Positions 31,980 through 42,724 of a DNA stretch of 64,000 bases are shown here, piece by piece; the first letter of the stretch is position 1, and each line of letters begins with the position of its first letter. Origin of the DNA: Megamerina dolium (taxonomy: Eukaryota; Arthropoda; Insecta; Diptera; Megamerinidae); contig OY978525.1 in NCBI GenBank assembly GCA_963854835.1, positions 410,001-474,000 of the forward strand, in the 5' to 3' direction. The position numbers and the translations under genes were made by a program. The notes below the pieces were generated by a model, which saw nothing but the letters and a program-made list of their open reading frames with translations, was not told the DNA's origin and did no database searches.

Positions 31980-32240
31980 TTACATGCATGCTGCACTTAT
32001 GCCAAACTTTAAACAGCACATCAGTAGCAGCGCAGCATAGACACCACAAGCGGCTCGAAGGACCAAAACTGATTGTGTGAGGGATGGGGTGCCAGGTGAA
32101 CTCATTCCAACGACGGTTGCTTGCTCCAGGTGATCGTGGTGTGTGTGAAGTGGGGATGTTTGTTCGTGCAGTGCTGCTGATGTTGTTTCTGATGAGTGAT
32201 GTTCTATGGTGTCTTTGCTGCGCGCTAAGAGCCTGTCCAC
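31980..32240 (-). CDS. Orphan exon-like ORF with C-terminal membrane segment
   Basis: The minus-strand frame is open from the transposon border at about 32226-32240 to TAA at 31980. It has GC-rich third positions unlike its surroundings. It reads RLLARSKDTIEH, a Ser/Thr/His-rich stretch, then a hydrophobic run SVLVLRAACGVYAALLLMCC near the C-terminus, so it could be a tail-anchored protein's last exon. A possible acceptor (GATGTGGACAG|) lies at the transposon terminus itself. Upstream exons were not found, and the adjoining MITE (32226-32770) may have cut the gene. I do not recognise the family. Confidence 0.35.
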   Translation of the reverse strand: MDRLLARSKDTIEHHSSETTSAALHEQTSPLHTHHDHLEQATVVGMSSPGTPSLTQSVLVLRAACGVYAALLLMCCLKFGISAACM

Positions 32241-32770
32241 ATCAGTAAGAAGCGCTCTATATGAGGGTTGTGCGATTAATAGTTCGTTCAAAAAGTTTGA
32301 TTAATCACATTATTGCACTAATCAATTCGCTTAATCAAAATATTATTCATTTTTATTTTTTCTTTCCTTTTCAACTTTTCTTTGGGAATAAAAATTTTAA
32401 ACGCATTATCATATTCATAGCTTTGGAAAACTTACTGCCTACTTTGTATTGGAAAAAATATTATAAATATTTTGAACATTTTATTCGAATAACTTTCTTT
32501 TGATTAATCAAATTTCTAATTGATCGAATAATTTCAACTTTTAAATATTCAAAATCATGATTATTCGAATAATTTTATATTTGATTAATAGAATATTTTG
32601 ATTAATCAAAATTTTTGAACAAACGATTAATTGCACAGCCCTACTTTGTTCCAAAATTCCAATTCCGCTGTAGTATTTCAATGCAAAGAAACCCGGTGCA
32701 ATTGCACTAATGTAGACATGACGTTCATAAGCAAGACGCTTCTGAGCAGGCCAATGAAGATAGGCACTAA
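32226..32770. mobile_element. Composite TIR element with TTAATC clusters, copy 1
   Basis: The outer ends are 'gagcctgtccacatcag' (left) and 'gataggcact' (right). The inner inverted repeats are 'agggttgtgcgattaat' (32264) and 'attaattgcacagccct' (32640). Between them lie dense GATTAATC/ATTCGAT motifs. It is the same family as 34509-35179 and 56471-57010 but lacks part of the left arm. Confidence 0.65.
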
Positions 32771-33017
32771 AAGATGAAGTTTTGTTCCAGATCCAACATT
32801 CCAATAAAAAGGAAGAGCTAATATGGTCATAAAGGCCACGAAAAAAAAATAACTGTTTCAAAATTTGAGTTTGCACACATTATAAATAAAATAAAATTTT
32901 TTAAAATAAGTAAAAATATAATATATATTCGGAATACTGGCTCGTAGTTATATTCAATATATAACGACATTAAAACAAAATTATTAAATCACTATAGAAG
33001 AGAGAGCAAAGCTAATT
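32771..33017. other. Non-genic AT-rich sequence
   Basis: Nothing recognisable between the MITE and the SINE fragment. Confidence 0.4.
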
Positions 33018-33212
33018 TTTTCTGAACTTTCTGTCACAGAACTCTTTGCTTACTATTGCCCTTAGAATTGACAATTGCTTGCCAACAGGTGGGTATCATT
33101 CCAAATAAATGCCCTTCATATATTAATTAAAATTGCACGTCCACAGCCGAGGATCGAACTCACAACCTACAGATGGGAACGTAAACGCGCTAACCACTTA
33201 ACTACAACAACC
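33018..33212 (-). mobile_element. tRNA-SINE, diverged copy
   Basis: Shares with the 50 kb and 58 kb copies the 'ctgaactttctgtcacagaa' block, 'caattgcttgccaacaggtg', and a degraded B-box/A-box head (gaggatcgaactcacaacct, 'gcgctaaccacttaacta'). Confidence 0.6.
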
Positions 33213-33319
33213 TATGCAAATATTGTTTATTTTACATACATCTTTAGCAATTAACAAAATGACAAACTCAAAATCAGTATTCTTTTTTTTTCAATTATGT
33301 GCTGTTGAGTTAACCTTAA

Positions 33320-34479
33320 TGCTGCAACTAGCCACCGGCGTAAAAACGTAGAACGTGTCAGCTGACACGACCTATCTTATGGGAATGCCGTGTTAACGAA
33401 AACTCACCAACGTAAGACGGTGACGTAGACGTTGCTCGTAGCGGAGAGAATCAACAGCAATTTGATTTTTTACGTAAAAACGTGTCAGCTGATCGCTCTA
33501 TATGTGTACAGGGTTACCAGCTTAGACTTTTATAAATTTTTTTTTTTTTTTTTACAAGCCTTTTTATTGGATCTTTCTAAAATTACTTAGAAACTAACAA
33601 TAAGTAATCAAATCTTACAAACTAAATAAAATTATGTGATATTCCCAACGTTCCATCACAATTTGTTGAGTCACGAGGTATAGCAATTTCACAGCATATT
33701 CAGTGTGTCTTTTCTTTTTAATCGACGATGCCCCGTGCTCAGCAACAATTGCCTAGCAAGGGGATTCGGATGACTGTGTAATTTTTGAATGTAGCTTCTG
33801 CAAGACATTGCAACTTCCTCAGAAATTGTGGGTACATTTAAATCTCGATGGATGTTAACGTTCTTCATATACCAAGGCGCGTTTACAAAAATTCGCAGAC
33901 ACTTGGATTGTATACGCTGCAATTTTTCGATATTTGAGGGAGATGCGGTGCCCCAAAACTGAATACCATAAGTCCAGATTGGCTTCAGGATTGCTTTATA
34001 TAATAGCACTTTGTATTCGAGATTCAACTTTGATCTTTTGTGTATCAGCCACCATAACTGATTAATTTTAAGCTTGATCTGAGTTTTCTTTGCCTCTATG
34101 TGATTTTTCCAGGTCAGCCTTCTGTCGAGGTGAATACCCAAGTACTTTTATAAATGAATACAAAATTAACTAAAAAAGTTTAGTTTTTTTTTAAATTAAT
34201 CAAAACTATCATCGTGTTTAGTTATTTATTAAAATATACTTCACGTGTATTAATGTTTTTTTTATTTACTAACATCTATATTATGAGATTTGATCATGAA
34301 AATGGTAACTGTGATTAAAAGCATGCACGCACAGTGATACATGGCAACATTGTTATGTATGTATACAAGAAAGAACAGTCGATTTCTCCGTCGCCGCTAC
34401 GGGCATAACTTTTGACAAATTTTTACTCTTACGTACGGGCGGTACGTACGTACGCTACGTCGGTGGCTAGTTGCAGCAT
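33320..34479. mobile_element. Non-autonomous TIR element, copy 2
   Basis: The ends TGCTGCAACTAGCCACCGGC (left) and the inverted CGGTGGCTAGTTGCAGCA (right) are near-perfect inverted repeats of about 24 bp. The interior matches the copy at 18007-19005. It carries a LINE insertion (33538-34143); without that it is about 540 bp long. Confidence 0.75.
33538..34143 (-). mobile_element. 5'-truncated Jockey-type LINE with perfect TSD
   Basis: The element reads right to left. Its reverse-transcriptase C-terminal frame (34141-33689) includes MGIHLDRRLTWKNHI, the ILKPIWTYGIQFWGTAS motif typical of Jockey-clade elements, and APWYMKNVNIHRDLNVPT. A 3' UTR and a poly(A) tail follow, seen as the T run at 33538-33553. 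The 12-bp ACTTTTATAAAT occurs directly on both sides (33526-33537 and 34144-34155). The open frame runs right up to the truncation point with no stops, so insertion is fairly recent. Only about 606 bp of an element normally several kb long is present. Confidence 0.9.
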
Positions 34480-34508
34480 AAAAAGTAAACAAAATCTGAT
34501 TCTTCTAA

Positions 34509-35179
34509 GTGCCTGTTTACATTAGATTTCCCATGAACGGTATATCCATGAACGCTGTGTTCACATTAGTGCAATTGCGCCGATTTTATTTCAACTAAAA
34601 CTCTACAGTGGAATTGGAGTTTTGGAATAAAGTAGGGCTGTGCAATTAATCGTTTGTTCAGAAATATTGATTAATCAAAGTATTCGATTAATCAAATATG
34701 AAATTAATCGAATTATCATGATTTTGATTATTCAAAATAGAAATTATTCTAAAAAAATTTTCAAAATATTGATAATATTTCAAATATTTCATAAATAAAG
34801 AAAAAATAAACATGAAAATGATTGCGATTAATCAAAATTCTGATTAATCGAATAATTTCAATATTGATAAATCATCCTTTTGATCAAGCGAATTGATTTG
34901 TCGAACAATTTGATTAATCAGACTTTTTGAACAAACAATTAATCGCACAGCCCTAATATAGAACATTTCTTATTGATGCTATCGCTTCAACGTCTAAAAA
35001 TTTGTGTGCATAGTTGTCATAATCGAAACACTTTGGACATAGAACATAGGTCGTTGCGCCGATTTTTAATTTTGGATTGGATTTTCGACGCAAAACTTCC
35101 ATCACTTTCTTACTGCCTACTTTTCTACCTATCTCGCTCGCACAGTTGCGTCTGGGCAGGCCATTGTGAACAGGCACTA
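34509..35179. mobile_element. Composite TIR element with TTAATC clusters, copy 2
   Basis: The outer ends are AAGTGCCTGTTTACATTAG (left) and TTGTGAACAGGCACTAAT (right), which are inverted. The inner inverted repeats AGGGCTGTGCAATTAATCG (34637) and its complement ending AGCCCT (34954) enclose about 300 bp dense in GATTAATC. The right arm has GTTGCGCCGAT and CAGTTGCGTCTGGGCAGG blocks shared with 56471. No coding capacity. Confidence 0.7.
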
Positions 35180-35480
35180 ATGAAGAGTGGCAAGGTTGTT
35201 TTGAAATTCAATACAAAATAGCAAAATAAGTGGCAAAAAGCGGCCAACAAATTTTTTGCATTGTTATAAATCAAAAAATTATTAACTATTGTTGAACAAT
35301 AAAAGAACACAATCGAGTCCCAAAAAACTGACCGCAGATAAGGAGAGATGCTGCGATGAAGTAGCCAGTACCTTCCTTTCAGATATTCAAAACTTTGTTG
35401 ATTAATGAACCAATATTCAAAGCTACTGCTTACTATCTCCCCTCAGTTACCTCTTTGCCTATTCTAAATTGATCACGATA
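35180..35480. other. Non-genic interval
   Basis: AT-rich, no gene. It adjoins the tandem-repeat ORF and may belong to the same element. Confidence 0.3.
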
Positions 35481-35495
35481 CCCCTTTTCGTTATT

Positions 35496-35703
35496 CATGA
35501 AAAACATAGTTCTTTCCCGAATTCTTATCTAACAATTAATTCATTAGCTACGCTACAATCCTCTATATCATCCTTATCCTGTATATTCGTAATACATGAA
35601 AAACATAGTACTTTCCCGAATTCTTCAACAATTAATCCATTAGCTACGCTACAATCCTCTATATCATCCTTATCCATTATATCTTGGAAATCAAAATAAT
35701 CCA
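35496..35703 (-). other. ORF with in-frame tandem repeat, possible Harbinger relic
   Basis: A minus-strand ATG at 35703 starts MDYFDFQDIMDKDDIEDCSV and meets a stop at about 35525. The segment DKDDIEDCSVAN..LIV is present twice. At DNA level the repeat period is 99 bp at one end (CATGAAAAACATAG at 35496 and 35595) and 96 bp at the other (CTACGCTAC at 35548 and 35644), a 3-bp in-frame difference. A GGGCCATTTTCTCAGTGAC-like terminus at about 35890-35910 would fit a PIF/Harbinger end, but no second terminus was found. Confidence 0.35.
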
Positions 35704-35910
35704 TTTTAATGAAAAGAAAACGAACAATTTGATATTTAAATTTGTATTGTAATTTCAACGAGTCTTCACAGTCAGCTGATTTCTATATTCAGTTAACTGG
35801 AGGTTAACTCTAGAATATTCAGCGATTATATTTTAAGTTTACTCGCTACTGTGATTTAAAATCTATAATTAAATGCAGGTTAACTTGTCACTGAGAAAAT
35901 GGCCCTTTAT

Positions 35911-37771
35911 AGACGCCTAAAAATATTTTAGCCTTAAAACTAAACGTTCTAACTTTAAAATCACGCGGTGATTTTAGATTCTTAAAGCCTGCTACTCAGT
36001 GGGCTTTTTTATGAACAAACTTGTATATAATATTGGATATTAAATAAAATGGCTAAAAAGTAAAATATTTCTGTAAATTATTATAAAAACGGGAACAAAA
36101 TATGTTGCGATGGCAAAATATTTTACGACATTTAGGACGTTGTCGGCAATACACAGTAAATGATTTATAAGGAGACATGAACCTTTCAAATTTCATTTTA
36201 TCTATATGTATTTCAATGTATATTTAACAAAAATCTTATGGGATGAATTCCATAGGCACGCGCGTAAAAGTATTTGACCGCATCAAAGTTGAACTTTTTC
36301 TACCTTCATGTGTACAATGACAACTGCCATTTGCGTGCACAAATACCAATAATATAACGCTGTAAATCAAAATTATAGTGATATAGTGAATCGAAATGAA
36401 AAGATGATAGAAATGAAATGAAATGTGATAATGAAATAAAAATAGAATATTTATTTTATGTTTAAAAGTGCCCACTTTTTATTTAAGGCTTTTCGTGGGA
36501 AAAAAGTTATTAATGTAAGAAACAGTCTGCACTCCGCCGATATTGCTGACCATTTGGAATGTTTTTACAATTTGGGAGGCGTAATAAAGCATCAAAGCAA
36601 AGAAACTACTAACTTCATGGTCCAAATATATTTTTTTAAATAATAATATAATTACGCTTTCAAACGTATAGAACGTATACTTATCCCTTCGCACGAAAAT
36701 CCATATCAAGGGAGAATGCAATCGCACGCACTCGGATGTTATGGATTTAACTAAAATGTGTTTTACTTTCGACTGCAATACGGCACATTGTATTTATTTT
36801 TATATATAAGTTACCATGAAACGAAATAAGGTCTGAATAAAATTTTGGTAATATAACTAAATCTGAATGATCATTATTGTGAATTTGTGAAACGCGTTTG
36901 ATACTTAACGATTTATATTTTCCATAAAAACTTTAATGAAAATAAATTAGGATTATGCCCACAAATAATTTATTCACTGCATTTGACGATTTATATCCAA
37001 AAGTTTCTGGCAACACTGAGCTTATGTCTACTATGTAAATATAACTATATATCTATAACAAAATGAAATATTCGTAAATAACAAGAAGTTGAAAAGTACT
37101 TTTATAAAATACGGGTAAATCTATTAACGAATCCCTATATATTTACCGTTCACACCGATATTAAAATTTGCATACGTTAGAACTGTTTCAACATTTTTCT
37201 CTTCCAAATTTCATATTTATAAATCCATTATTGCTACGTAGCACAGCCCCTCACACAAAGTTGGTTTGTAAAAGATTGCCAATATTCAGGCAATCATCTA
37301 GCTGCACCTCTAAAAACTGAGTTTGCTATTTTTATTTATAGTGTTTACTTTTTAGTTTATTTTTTATTACTTAGCAAATCACATAATCATAATTAAATTA
37401 ACTGTTTTGTAAAATTTTTCAAGTTTGTCATTTTTAGTCACATTTACACTACTTTTTTTTGTAATTCGTCGTAAAGTCATACGTTACCAAATTATGGTTG
37501 CCACTTCTATTAAAATTAATTAAGTAATTCCGAATAAAACTCATTTGCGTTACAGGAGTGCTTCCTTACAAAGCACATCTGCAACCGTATTCCAGCATTT
37601 GCTATCACTAAAACATTTCAAATTGCTAAAATGCAAAAACTAAATTTTATTCTCTTTATCTGCCGCTGAGGACGCTAGTATATGTTATTTATAGGAAATA
37701 TCAAAAAAGTATTTACAATTTGTGTAACAAATTTCGTGAAATTGGTGGAAGTGAATTGAAATTAAAATTTT
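35911..37771. other. Non-genic interval
   Basis: No supported gene. Open frames at 36236-36475 and 36458-36778 lie on opposite strands over the same AT-rich DNA and match nothing I know. Some TIR-like phrases (gctactcagtgggc near 35990) could mark another element. Confidence 0.35.
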
Positions 37772-37966
37772 GTGAATAATGAGTGCGTTGCAGAGAAATG
37801 TTTTGGAATAACTTTGGGTCAAATTATTAGTTTACAACAAAAACAAAAAGCTTTGCGGGAATCTCCGGATCCATTTAACATGTCTGAAGAGCTATTTGTT
37901 GAAATTTTTAAATTCACAAAAAATATTTGCAAGAAATCAGCTCTTTTGTGCTGGAAAGGGTTATAA
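37772..37966 (+). pseudogene. PIF/Harbinger (HARBI1-like) transposase N-terminal fragment
   Basis: The frame includes RESPDPFNMSEELFVEIFKF followed by TKNICK. This resembles the helical N-terminal region of HARBI1-type nucleases (a NPF.(L/M)..E.F...FR(L/F)TK pattern). The frame stops after 64 codons and the DDE domain is absent. Identification rests on one short motif. Confidence 0.4.
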
Positions 37967-38326
37967 AGTGTGGTTGTTGCGGCAATGTCTTTATTAAATT
38001 TATGCGAATGCACAAGAGCCCATAAGTTGTGAATCCAATGAAGCAATGAAAACTATATTTTGAGGAGAGAACTAATAGTATGGGAAAATACCAAATTCCA
38101 ATTAACTGTTGACCGCTATGTTAATCATATACATAATAACATCCTACAATTAGCATAAGAGAACTCAACAGTGATCTTTCGAAGATGCTCCGATTTTTTG
38201 TAGCTTTATGATTTTTTGCACAAGGTAATACATTGTTTTATATTCATATTGTAACATTTTTATTTTTGAACGTTTAATTATATTCGAATCAACCCTGTTC
38301 GATTACTGGACTCTGTCAATAATAGC
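37967..38326. other. Non-genic interval
   Basis: No gene seen; possible tail of the Harbinger fragment. Confidence 0.35.
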
Positions 38327-38948
38327 AGTGTTCTCGTACTCCTAGTTATCAAAAGGTATTACAAACTATCACAGTTTTTGCGTTCTCGAATTCCAAAAAC
38401 CTGCAAAGTAAGGGAAATTGAGAGAGCAAAATGACATTTCAGTTTAAGGGGAAGTTGCAAATTTTTACTGAATAAATTTGTACTTGTAGAAACTTGCAAG
38501 TTAGAAAAACAGCTGATCGCAAACAAACGAAACAAACAAGCGAACAAACAATAAGTGTGTTTTCGTACTTTTCCAGTAACGATTATCCAGTAAATAAATT
38601 TCTGAGAATTTGACAGCATTCACTCTCAAAAAGAAATATATGCCACAAAGTACAAGAACGCAAAACCAGTAAAAACCTGCAAGTTTCACGAACAGCTGAT
38701 ATTCTACTAAGTAAATTGCAATTGTTCGTTTGCTTGTTAGTTTCTTTTGCTTATGATCAGCTGTGTTTCCTACTTGCAAGCCTTTACTGGCATAAATTTG
38801 TCCAGTAACAATTTGCAACTTCCCCTCAAAATGAAATGTCATTTCGCTCTCGAAATTTACCCTTCTTTGCAAGTTTTTTGGGTACGAGAACGCCAAATCG
38901 TGATAGTTTTTAACAATTATCACAAACTAGTGCATACGAGAACACTTC
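38327..38948. mobile_element. Foldback/MITE cluster of the GTGTTCTCGTAC family
   Basis: The left end AGTGTTCTCGTAC and the right end GTACGAGAACACT-like sequence (ATACGAGAACACTT) are inverted. The arms stay similar for about 200 bp (shared, inverted: GGGGAAGTTGCAAATT, ACTTGCAA, AACAGCTGAT). A complete shorter element starts inside at about 38551 (GTGTGTTTTCGTACTTTTCC) and shares the right end. A third, partial arm continues to about 39115. Open frames inside are antisense shadows. Confidence 0.65.
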
Positions 38949-39418
38949 TAATTGCAATTTATTTAGTGGAATATCAGCCGTTCGTGAAACTTGCGGGTTT
39001 TTGCTGGTTTTGCGTTCTTGTATTTTAGTGTATATTTTTCTCTCTGCGAGCGAATGATGTCAATTTCTGCGAAATTTCTTTAATGGATAATTTTTGCTGG
39101 AAAAGTATGAAAACCGACTTAATAACTGCAAAACTTATTTTGTACTAATTATGTCCAACAACAATTTATTTGATCAACTATTTACAATCACTATTTAATT
39201 TAACTTGCTATTTTGCAACTCGCGTGCAAAAGAACGCAACTAATTGGTGGAAATGTTACAAATGTTGTGTTTCCCATTTTCGTTTTAATTATTTTTGTTT
39301 AGAACGTTTGTCAGAATTTGACAATTCCATTTGAATGAATATAGTAAAAAATGTAAAAGAAGAAAAGTCATGCGGACTTTACCAAAATCGCAACATATCG
39401 TAAAAAAAGGCTGTAAGT
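38949..39418. other. MITE arm and Rpn8 upstream flank
   Basis: 38949-39115 repeats the arm sequence of the MITE family (gttcgtgaaacttgcgggtt). The rest is AT-rich with no gene. Confidence 0.4.
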
Positions 39419-39420
39419 TC

Positions 39421-39557
39421 ATTGACGAAGAATATTAAACTATTGAAGCTCAATATTCTATTGAAGTTCAAGATTATTTGGTTTTTTTTTTCATTGACAA
39501 AGAATATTAAACTATTGAAGCTCAATATTCTATTGAAGTTCAAGATTATTTGGTTTT
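39421..39557. repeat. 72-bp tandem duplication upstream of Rpn8
   Basis: ATTGACGAAGAATATTAAAC at 39421 recurs as ATTGACAAAGAATATTAAAC at 39493. The rest of the unit matches almost perfectly and ends in a T run in copy 1. Confidence 0.9.
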
Positions 39558-39821
39558 AGTTTTATTTGTGATCTCTGTTTTTGACGCTCGTACATATACA
39601 TCGCTGACAACTTAATAATCAAAATGTCCCAATTCGCTTTTTAAATATTGCCTGTCATTTCTTTAAGAAACTCATTCTAGCCATACAGTTTTGCGATTCC
39701 TAATTTTGTAGAGCTGCTAAAATATAAAGTATTAGATATAAATTAATTTACTGTTTATTTGCATTATATTGGATTAGGAATTTCGAGTTAAATTTACAAG
39801 AAAAGAATAGGTAAAATCGAA

Positions 39822-40916
39822 ATGCCGTCATTGGAAGTAAGTGTAAATAAAGTGATTGTGCATCCTTTGGTGCTGCTATCTGTTGTGGATCACTTTAATC
39901 GTATGGGTAAAATTGGTAATCAGAAAAGAGTCGTGGGTGTACTGCTAGGATGTTGGCGCTCCAAAGGTGTGCTAGATGTGTCTAATAGTTTTGCTGGTAA
40001 GCGTTGTTATCTATATCAGATACGTGAACATAAAATTCATTGAGAAAAAATTTAATTACATTGTTTTTACATAGTGCCATTCGATGAGGATGACAAAGAT
40101 AAATCAGTCTGGTTTCTAGATCACGATTATTTGGAGAATATGTACGGAATGTTCAAAAAGGTCAATGCTCGTGAACGAGTTGTTGGATGGTATCATACTG
40201 GCCCGAAATTACACCAAAATGATATTGCAATCAACGAATTGATACGTCGCTATTGTCCCAATTCTGTGCTGGTAATAATCGATGCTAAACCTAAGGATCT
40301 GGGATTGCCCACAGAAGCTTACATAGCTGTTGAAGAGATACATGATGACGGTACACCAACAAGTAAAACTTTTGAGCATGTTCCCAGCGAGATTGGCGCG
40401 GAGGAAGCAGAGGAAGTGGGTGTTGAGCACTTGCTACGAGATATTAAGGATACCACTGTAGGCAGTCTTTCACAGAAAATTACCAACCAATTAATGGGAC
40501 TCAAGGGTTTAAATGCTCAGCTACGTGATATTAAACAATATCTTCAACGTGTTGGCGACGGAAAAATGCCAATTAACCATCAAATCATGTATCAATTGCA
40601 AGATATATTTAACCTACTACCAGATATTACTAGCGATCAATTCACGGAAACAATGTACGTAAAAACTAATGATCAAATGCTTGTGGTGTATCTGGCGTCT
40701 ATGGTGAGATCTATCATTGCTCTACATAACCTCATAAACAACAAACTTACAAATCGAGATGCTGAAGAAGGTAAAAAGACGGACGACAAAGATACTAAGG
40801 ACAAAAATAAGGAAGGCAAAGAAAAGGACAACAAGGAAACAAAGGATAAGGAAAAGAAAATAGATGAGAAATCAGACAAAAGCAAGGAGGACAATAGCAA
40901 GGGTAATAAGAAATAG
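39822..40916 (+). CDS. Rpn8: 26S proteasome regulatory subunit Rpn8 (Mov34/PSMD7)
   Basis: A non-catalytic lid subunit of the 26S proteasome; it pairs with the deubiquitinase Rpn11 (family knowledge). Exons 39822-39996 and 40075-40916 (TTTGCTG|GTAAGC ... ACATAG|TG) give 338 aa. The MPN domain lies at about 6-140. The loop that is a metal-binding HxH in Rpn11 reads GWYHTGPKL here, so the JAMM zinc site is incomplete, as expected. Helices at 150-290 (LRDIKDTT...[22 protein letters not shown]) form the Rpn8/Rpn11 interface. The last ~50 residues are a Lys/Asp/Glu-rich tail that looks longer than a compact core needs. AATAAA lies at 41111-41116. The start is supported by family N-terminal similarity ([17 protein letters not shown]). 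Confidence 0.97.
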
Positions 40917-41110
40917 GAACGACGAAAAAAGAAGAAAGCGCGCCGAAAGAAGAAGAAAAATAAACAACAGTAAATGCCAGCTGAAACTAATAATAGGCGG
41001 AAAGGAGTTGACCAAAAAGAAAATCACGGTAGAAATTAAAACTCTCATAATTTCAAAAAATATTCAACATTCATTTTACAACTTCTATCTATTCTAACGT
41101 AACTCGATTA

Positions 41111-41116
41111 AATAAA
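41111..41116 (+). terminator. Rpn8 poly(A) signal
   Basis: AATAAA about 195 nt after the Rpn8 stop codon. Confidence 0.55.
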
Positions 41117-41574
41117 ATTAATCTGCAAAAGTTTATAAATATTGTATTAATATTAATATACATATAAAAATCATTAGTTTAAACGTTAATCTAGTGCACA
41201 ATTAAAGATTTTTGATTAAAAAAATTTTTTTTTGGAAAATTCTGAGAACCTCTTAAAGGATGCGAAATTGTTTAGGTTTAAGTAGGTACAGGAAAACGAA
41301 GAAAAGTTATTGAACTACACATTAGACATTAATCATGCCAGAATTTTGTTATCGTTATCAATTAAGCATCGGCGACTTTATTTAGGGTAGTTAAAATATT
41401 CAATGACGATTGACACTTAGAGCACCGCATACATATATTTCTAAGAACAGCCAAAAAATAAAACAAAAACGATATATGAATACAAACTATTTCATCTTCA
41501 AGTCCAATACTTCTTGTTAAAAAAAGTTTCATCTAAGTCCTAACATCATCCCTATTCACTATTCGCAGAAGGCA
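41117..41574. other. Non-genic interval
   Basis: AT-rich, nothing recognised. Confidence 0.4.
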
Positions 41575-42085
41575 TTATGAACGCAAACAGATAAGTAAAA
41601 TAATCTTGGAAGTGTAAATCTGACTCATGCGAAATATGCCGGGCAGATATGACCGTAAGTTTACTATGTCAATATCGGCATACAGCTCGTACAGCTCATG
41701 GTTGTACCTTATTCGGTACTCGCCACCAACGCAAATAGGTCCAAAGATCTTGCGTAGGACTTTTCTCTCGAAAACTCCAAGCATTCGCTCGTCCGAGGTG
41801 GAAATTGTACAGGCTTCAGCGGCATATGTTAGGACAGGCATGATGAGAGACTTGTAGAGTGTAGTTTTCGTTCTTCGAGAGAGGGGTCGACTTCTCAATT
41901 GCTTACTCAGCCCAAAGTAACACCTGTTAGCAAGAGTTATCCTACGCATGATCTCCAAGCTGACGTCATTACTGCTGTTAATGCTGGTTTCAAGATAGAC
42001 AAAGTCCCTTACTACTTCAAAAGCGTAGTTGTCAACAGTGACGTGCTGTCCAAGACGCCGGGACTCTTTGTTTGTTGACACTAGA
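41575..42085 (-). pseudogene. RTE-type LINE, reverse-transcriptase C-terminal part
   Basis: The minus-strand frame reads YAFEVVRDFVYLETSINSSN, then LANRCYFGLSKQLRSRPLSR, LYKSLIMPVLTYAAEACTIS, and VLRKIFGPICVGGEYRIRYN followed by HELYELY. This is the segment downstream of the catalytic box in RTE-like elements (F52C9.6-type annotation). The usual W in TYG(S/A)E(A)W is replaced here. The upstream catalytic part is missing on this strand. Confidence 0.85.
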
Positions 42086-42724
42086 TACTTCGTCTTGGTT
42101 TATTTTTAAGAAGAAAATATTCTCTAAATTAATTTCAAATATAGTATCAATACCAAGAATACGTATTCTCTCAATGTTCTCTTTCTCTTTTTGTTTAAAT
42201 CAGTATGATTTTAATCTAATACTTTCCGGCATTGTTATATATAAATACTATAATGGTATTAAAATTAAACTAAATTTTTTACAGTGTACTTATAATCGGT
42301 TTCTATCACTCTCTGAGGAATGAGTGGTATGACCATTAGTGTCACGACGCTACTGCTGAGAAAGACGCCGCGTACAGAATAACCTTGCATGCAGGTGTCA
42401 CGCGTGCTGATAGGGTACAGAGAGAGGAGGAGTGCGGAGAGACGTCTTTTCAGGTGCAAGAATAGGGATCAAGAAAGACGCGAGTGTAAGGAGATAGAGA
42501 TAAGTAGAGACAGGAATGGGGAATGAGAATGAGACAAGAATAAAATAAATAAAAAACAAGCGCCTGAGTGCCGTTTAAATCCCAGAGCCTTTGTTTCACC
42601 ATGACGAGGTCAGAAAGTCCATTTCTAGGCTGAAAAACAACAAAGATTAAAGCCCAGATGACCTGCCTGCCGCGTTGTTTAAGGCCGGAGGCAATGAGCT
42701 GCACCAGCCCATAATCAAAATATG
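42086..42724. other. LINE-associated debris
   Basis: Probably remnant LINE sequence; open frames are shadows and no domain is readable. Confidence 0.3.

Noticed and set aside
38359..39028. Frames of 86-140 aa shared between 38.5 kb and 58.2 kb, which look conserved
   Set aside because: The similarity is due to the MITE family on both sites; frames are broken differently and read through the inverted arms.
40209..40900. Minus-strand frames opposite Rpn8
   Set aside because: Shadows of a well-supported Rpn8 exon; the Ser/Leu-rich content mirrors the Lys/Asp codons.
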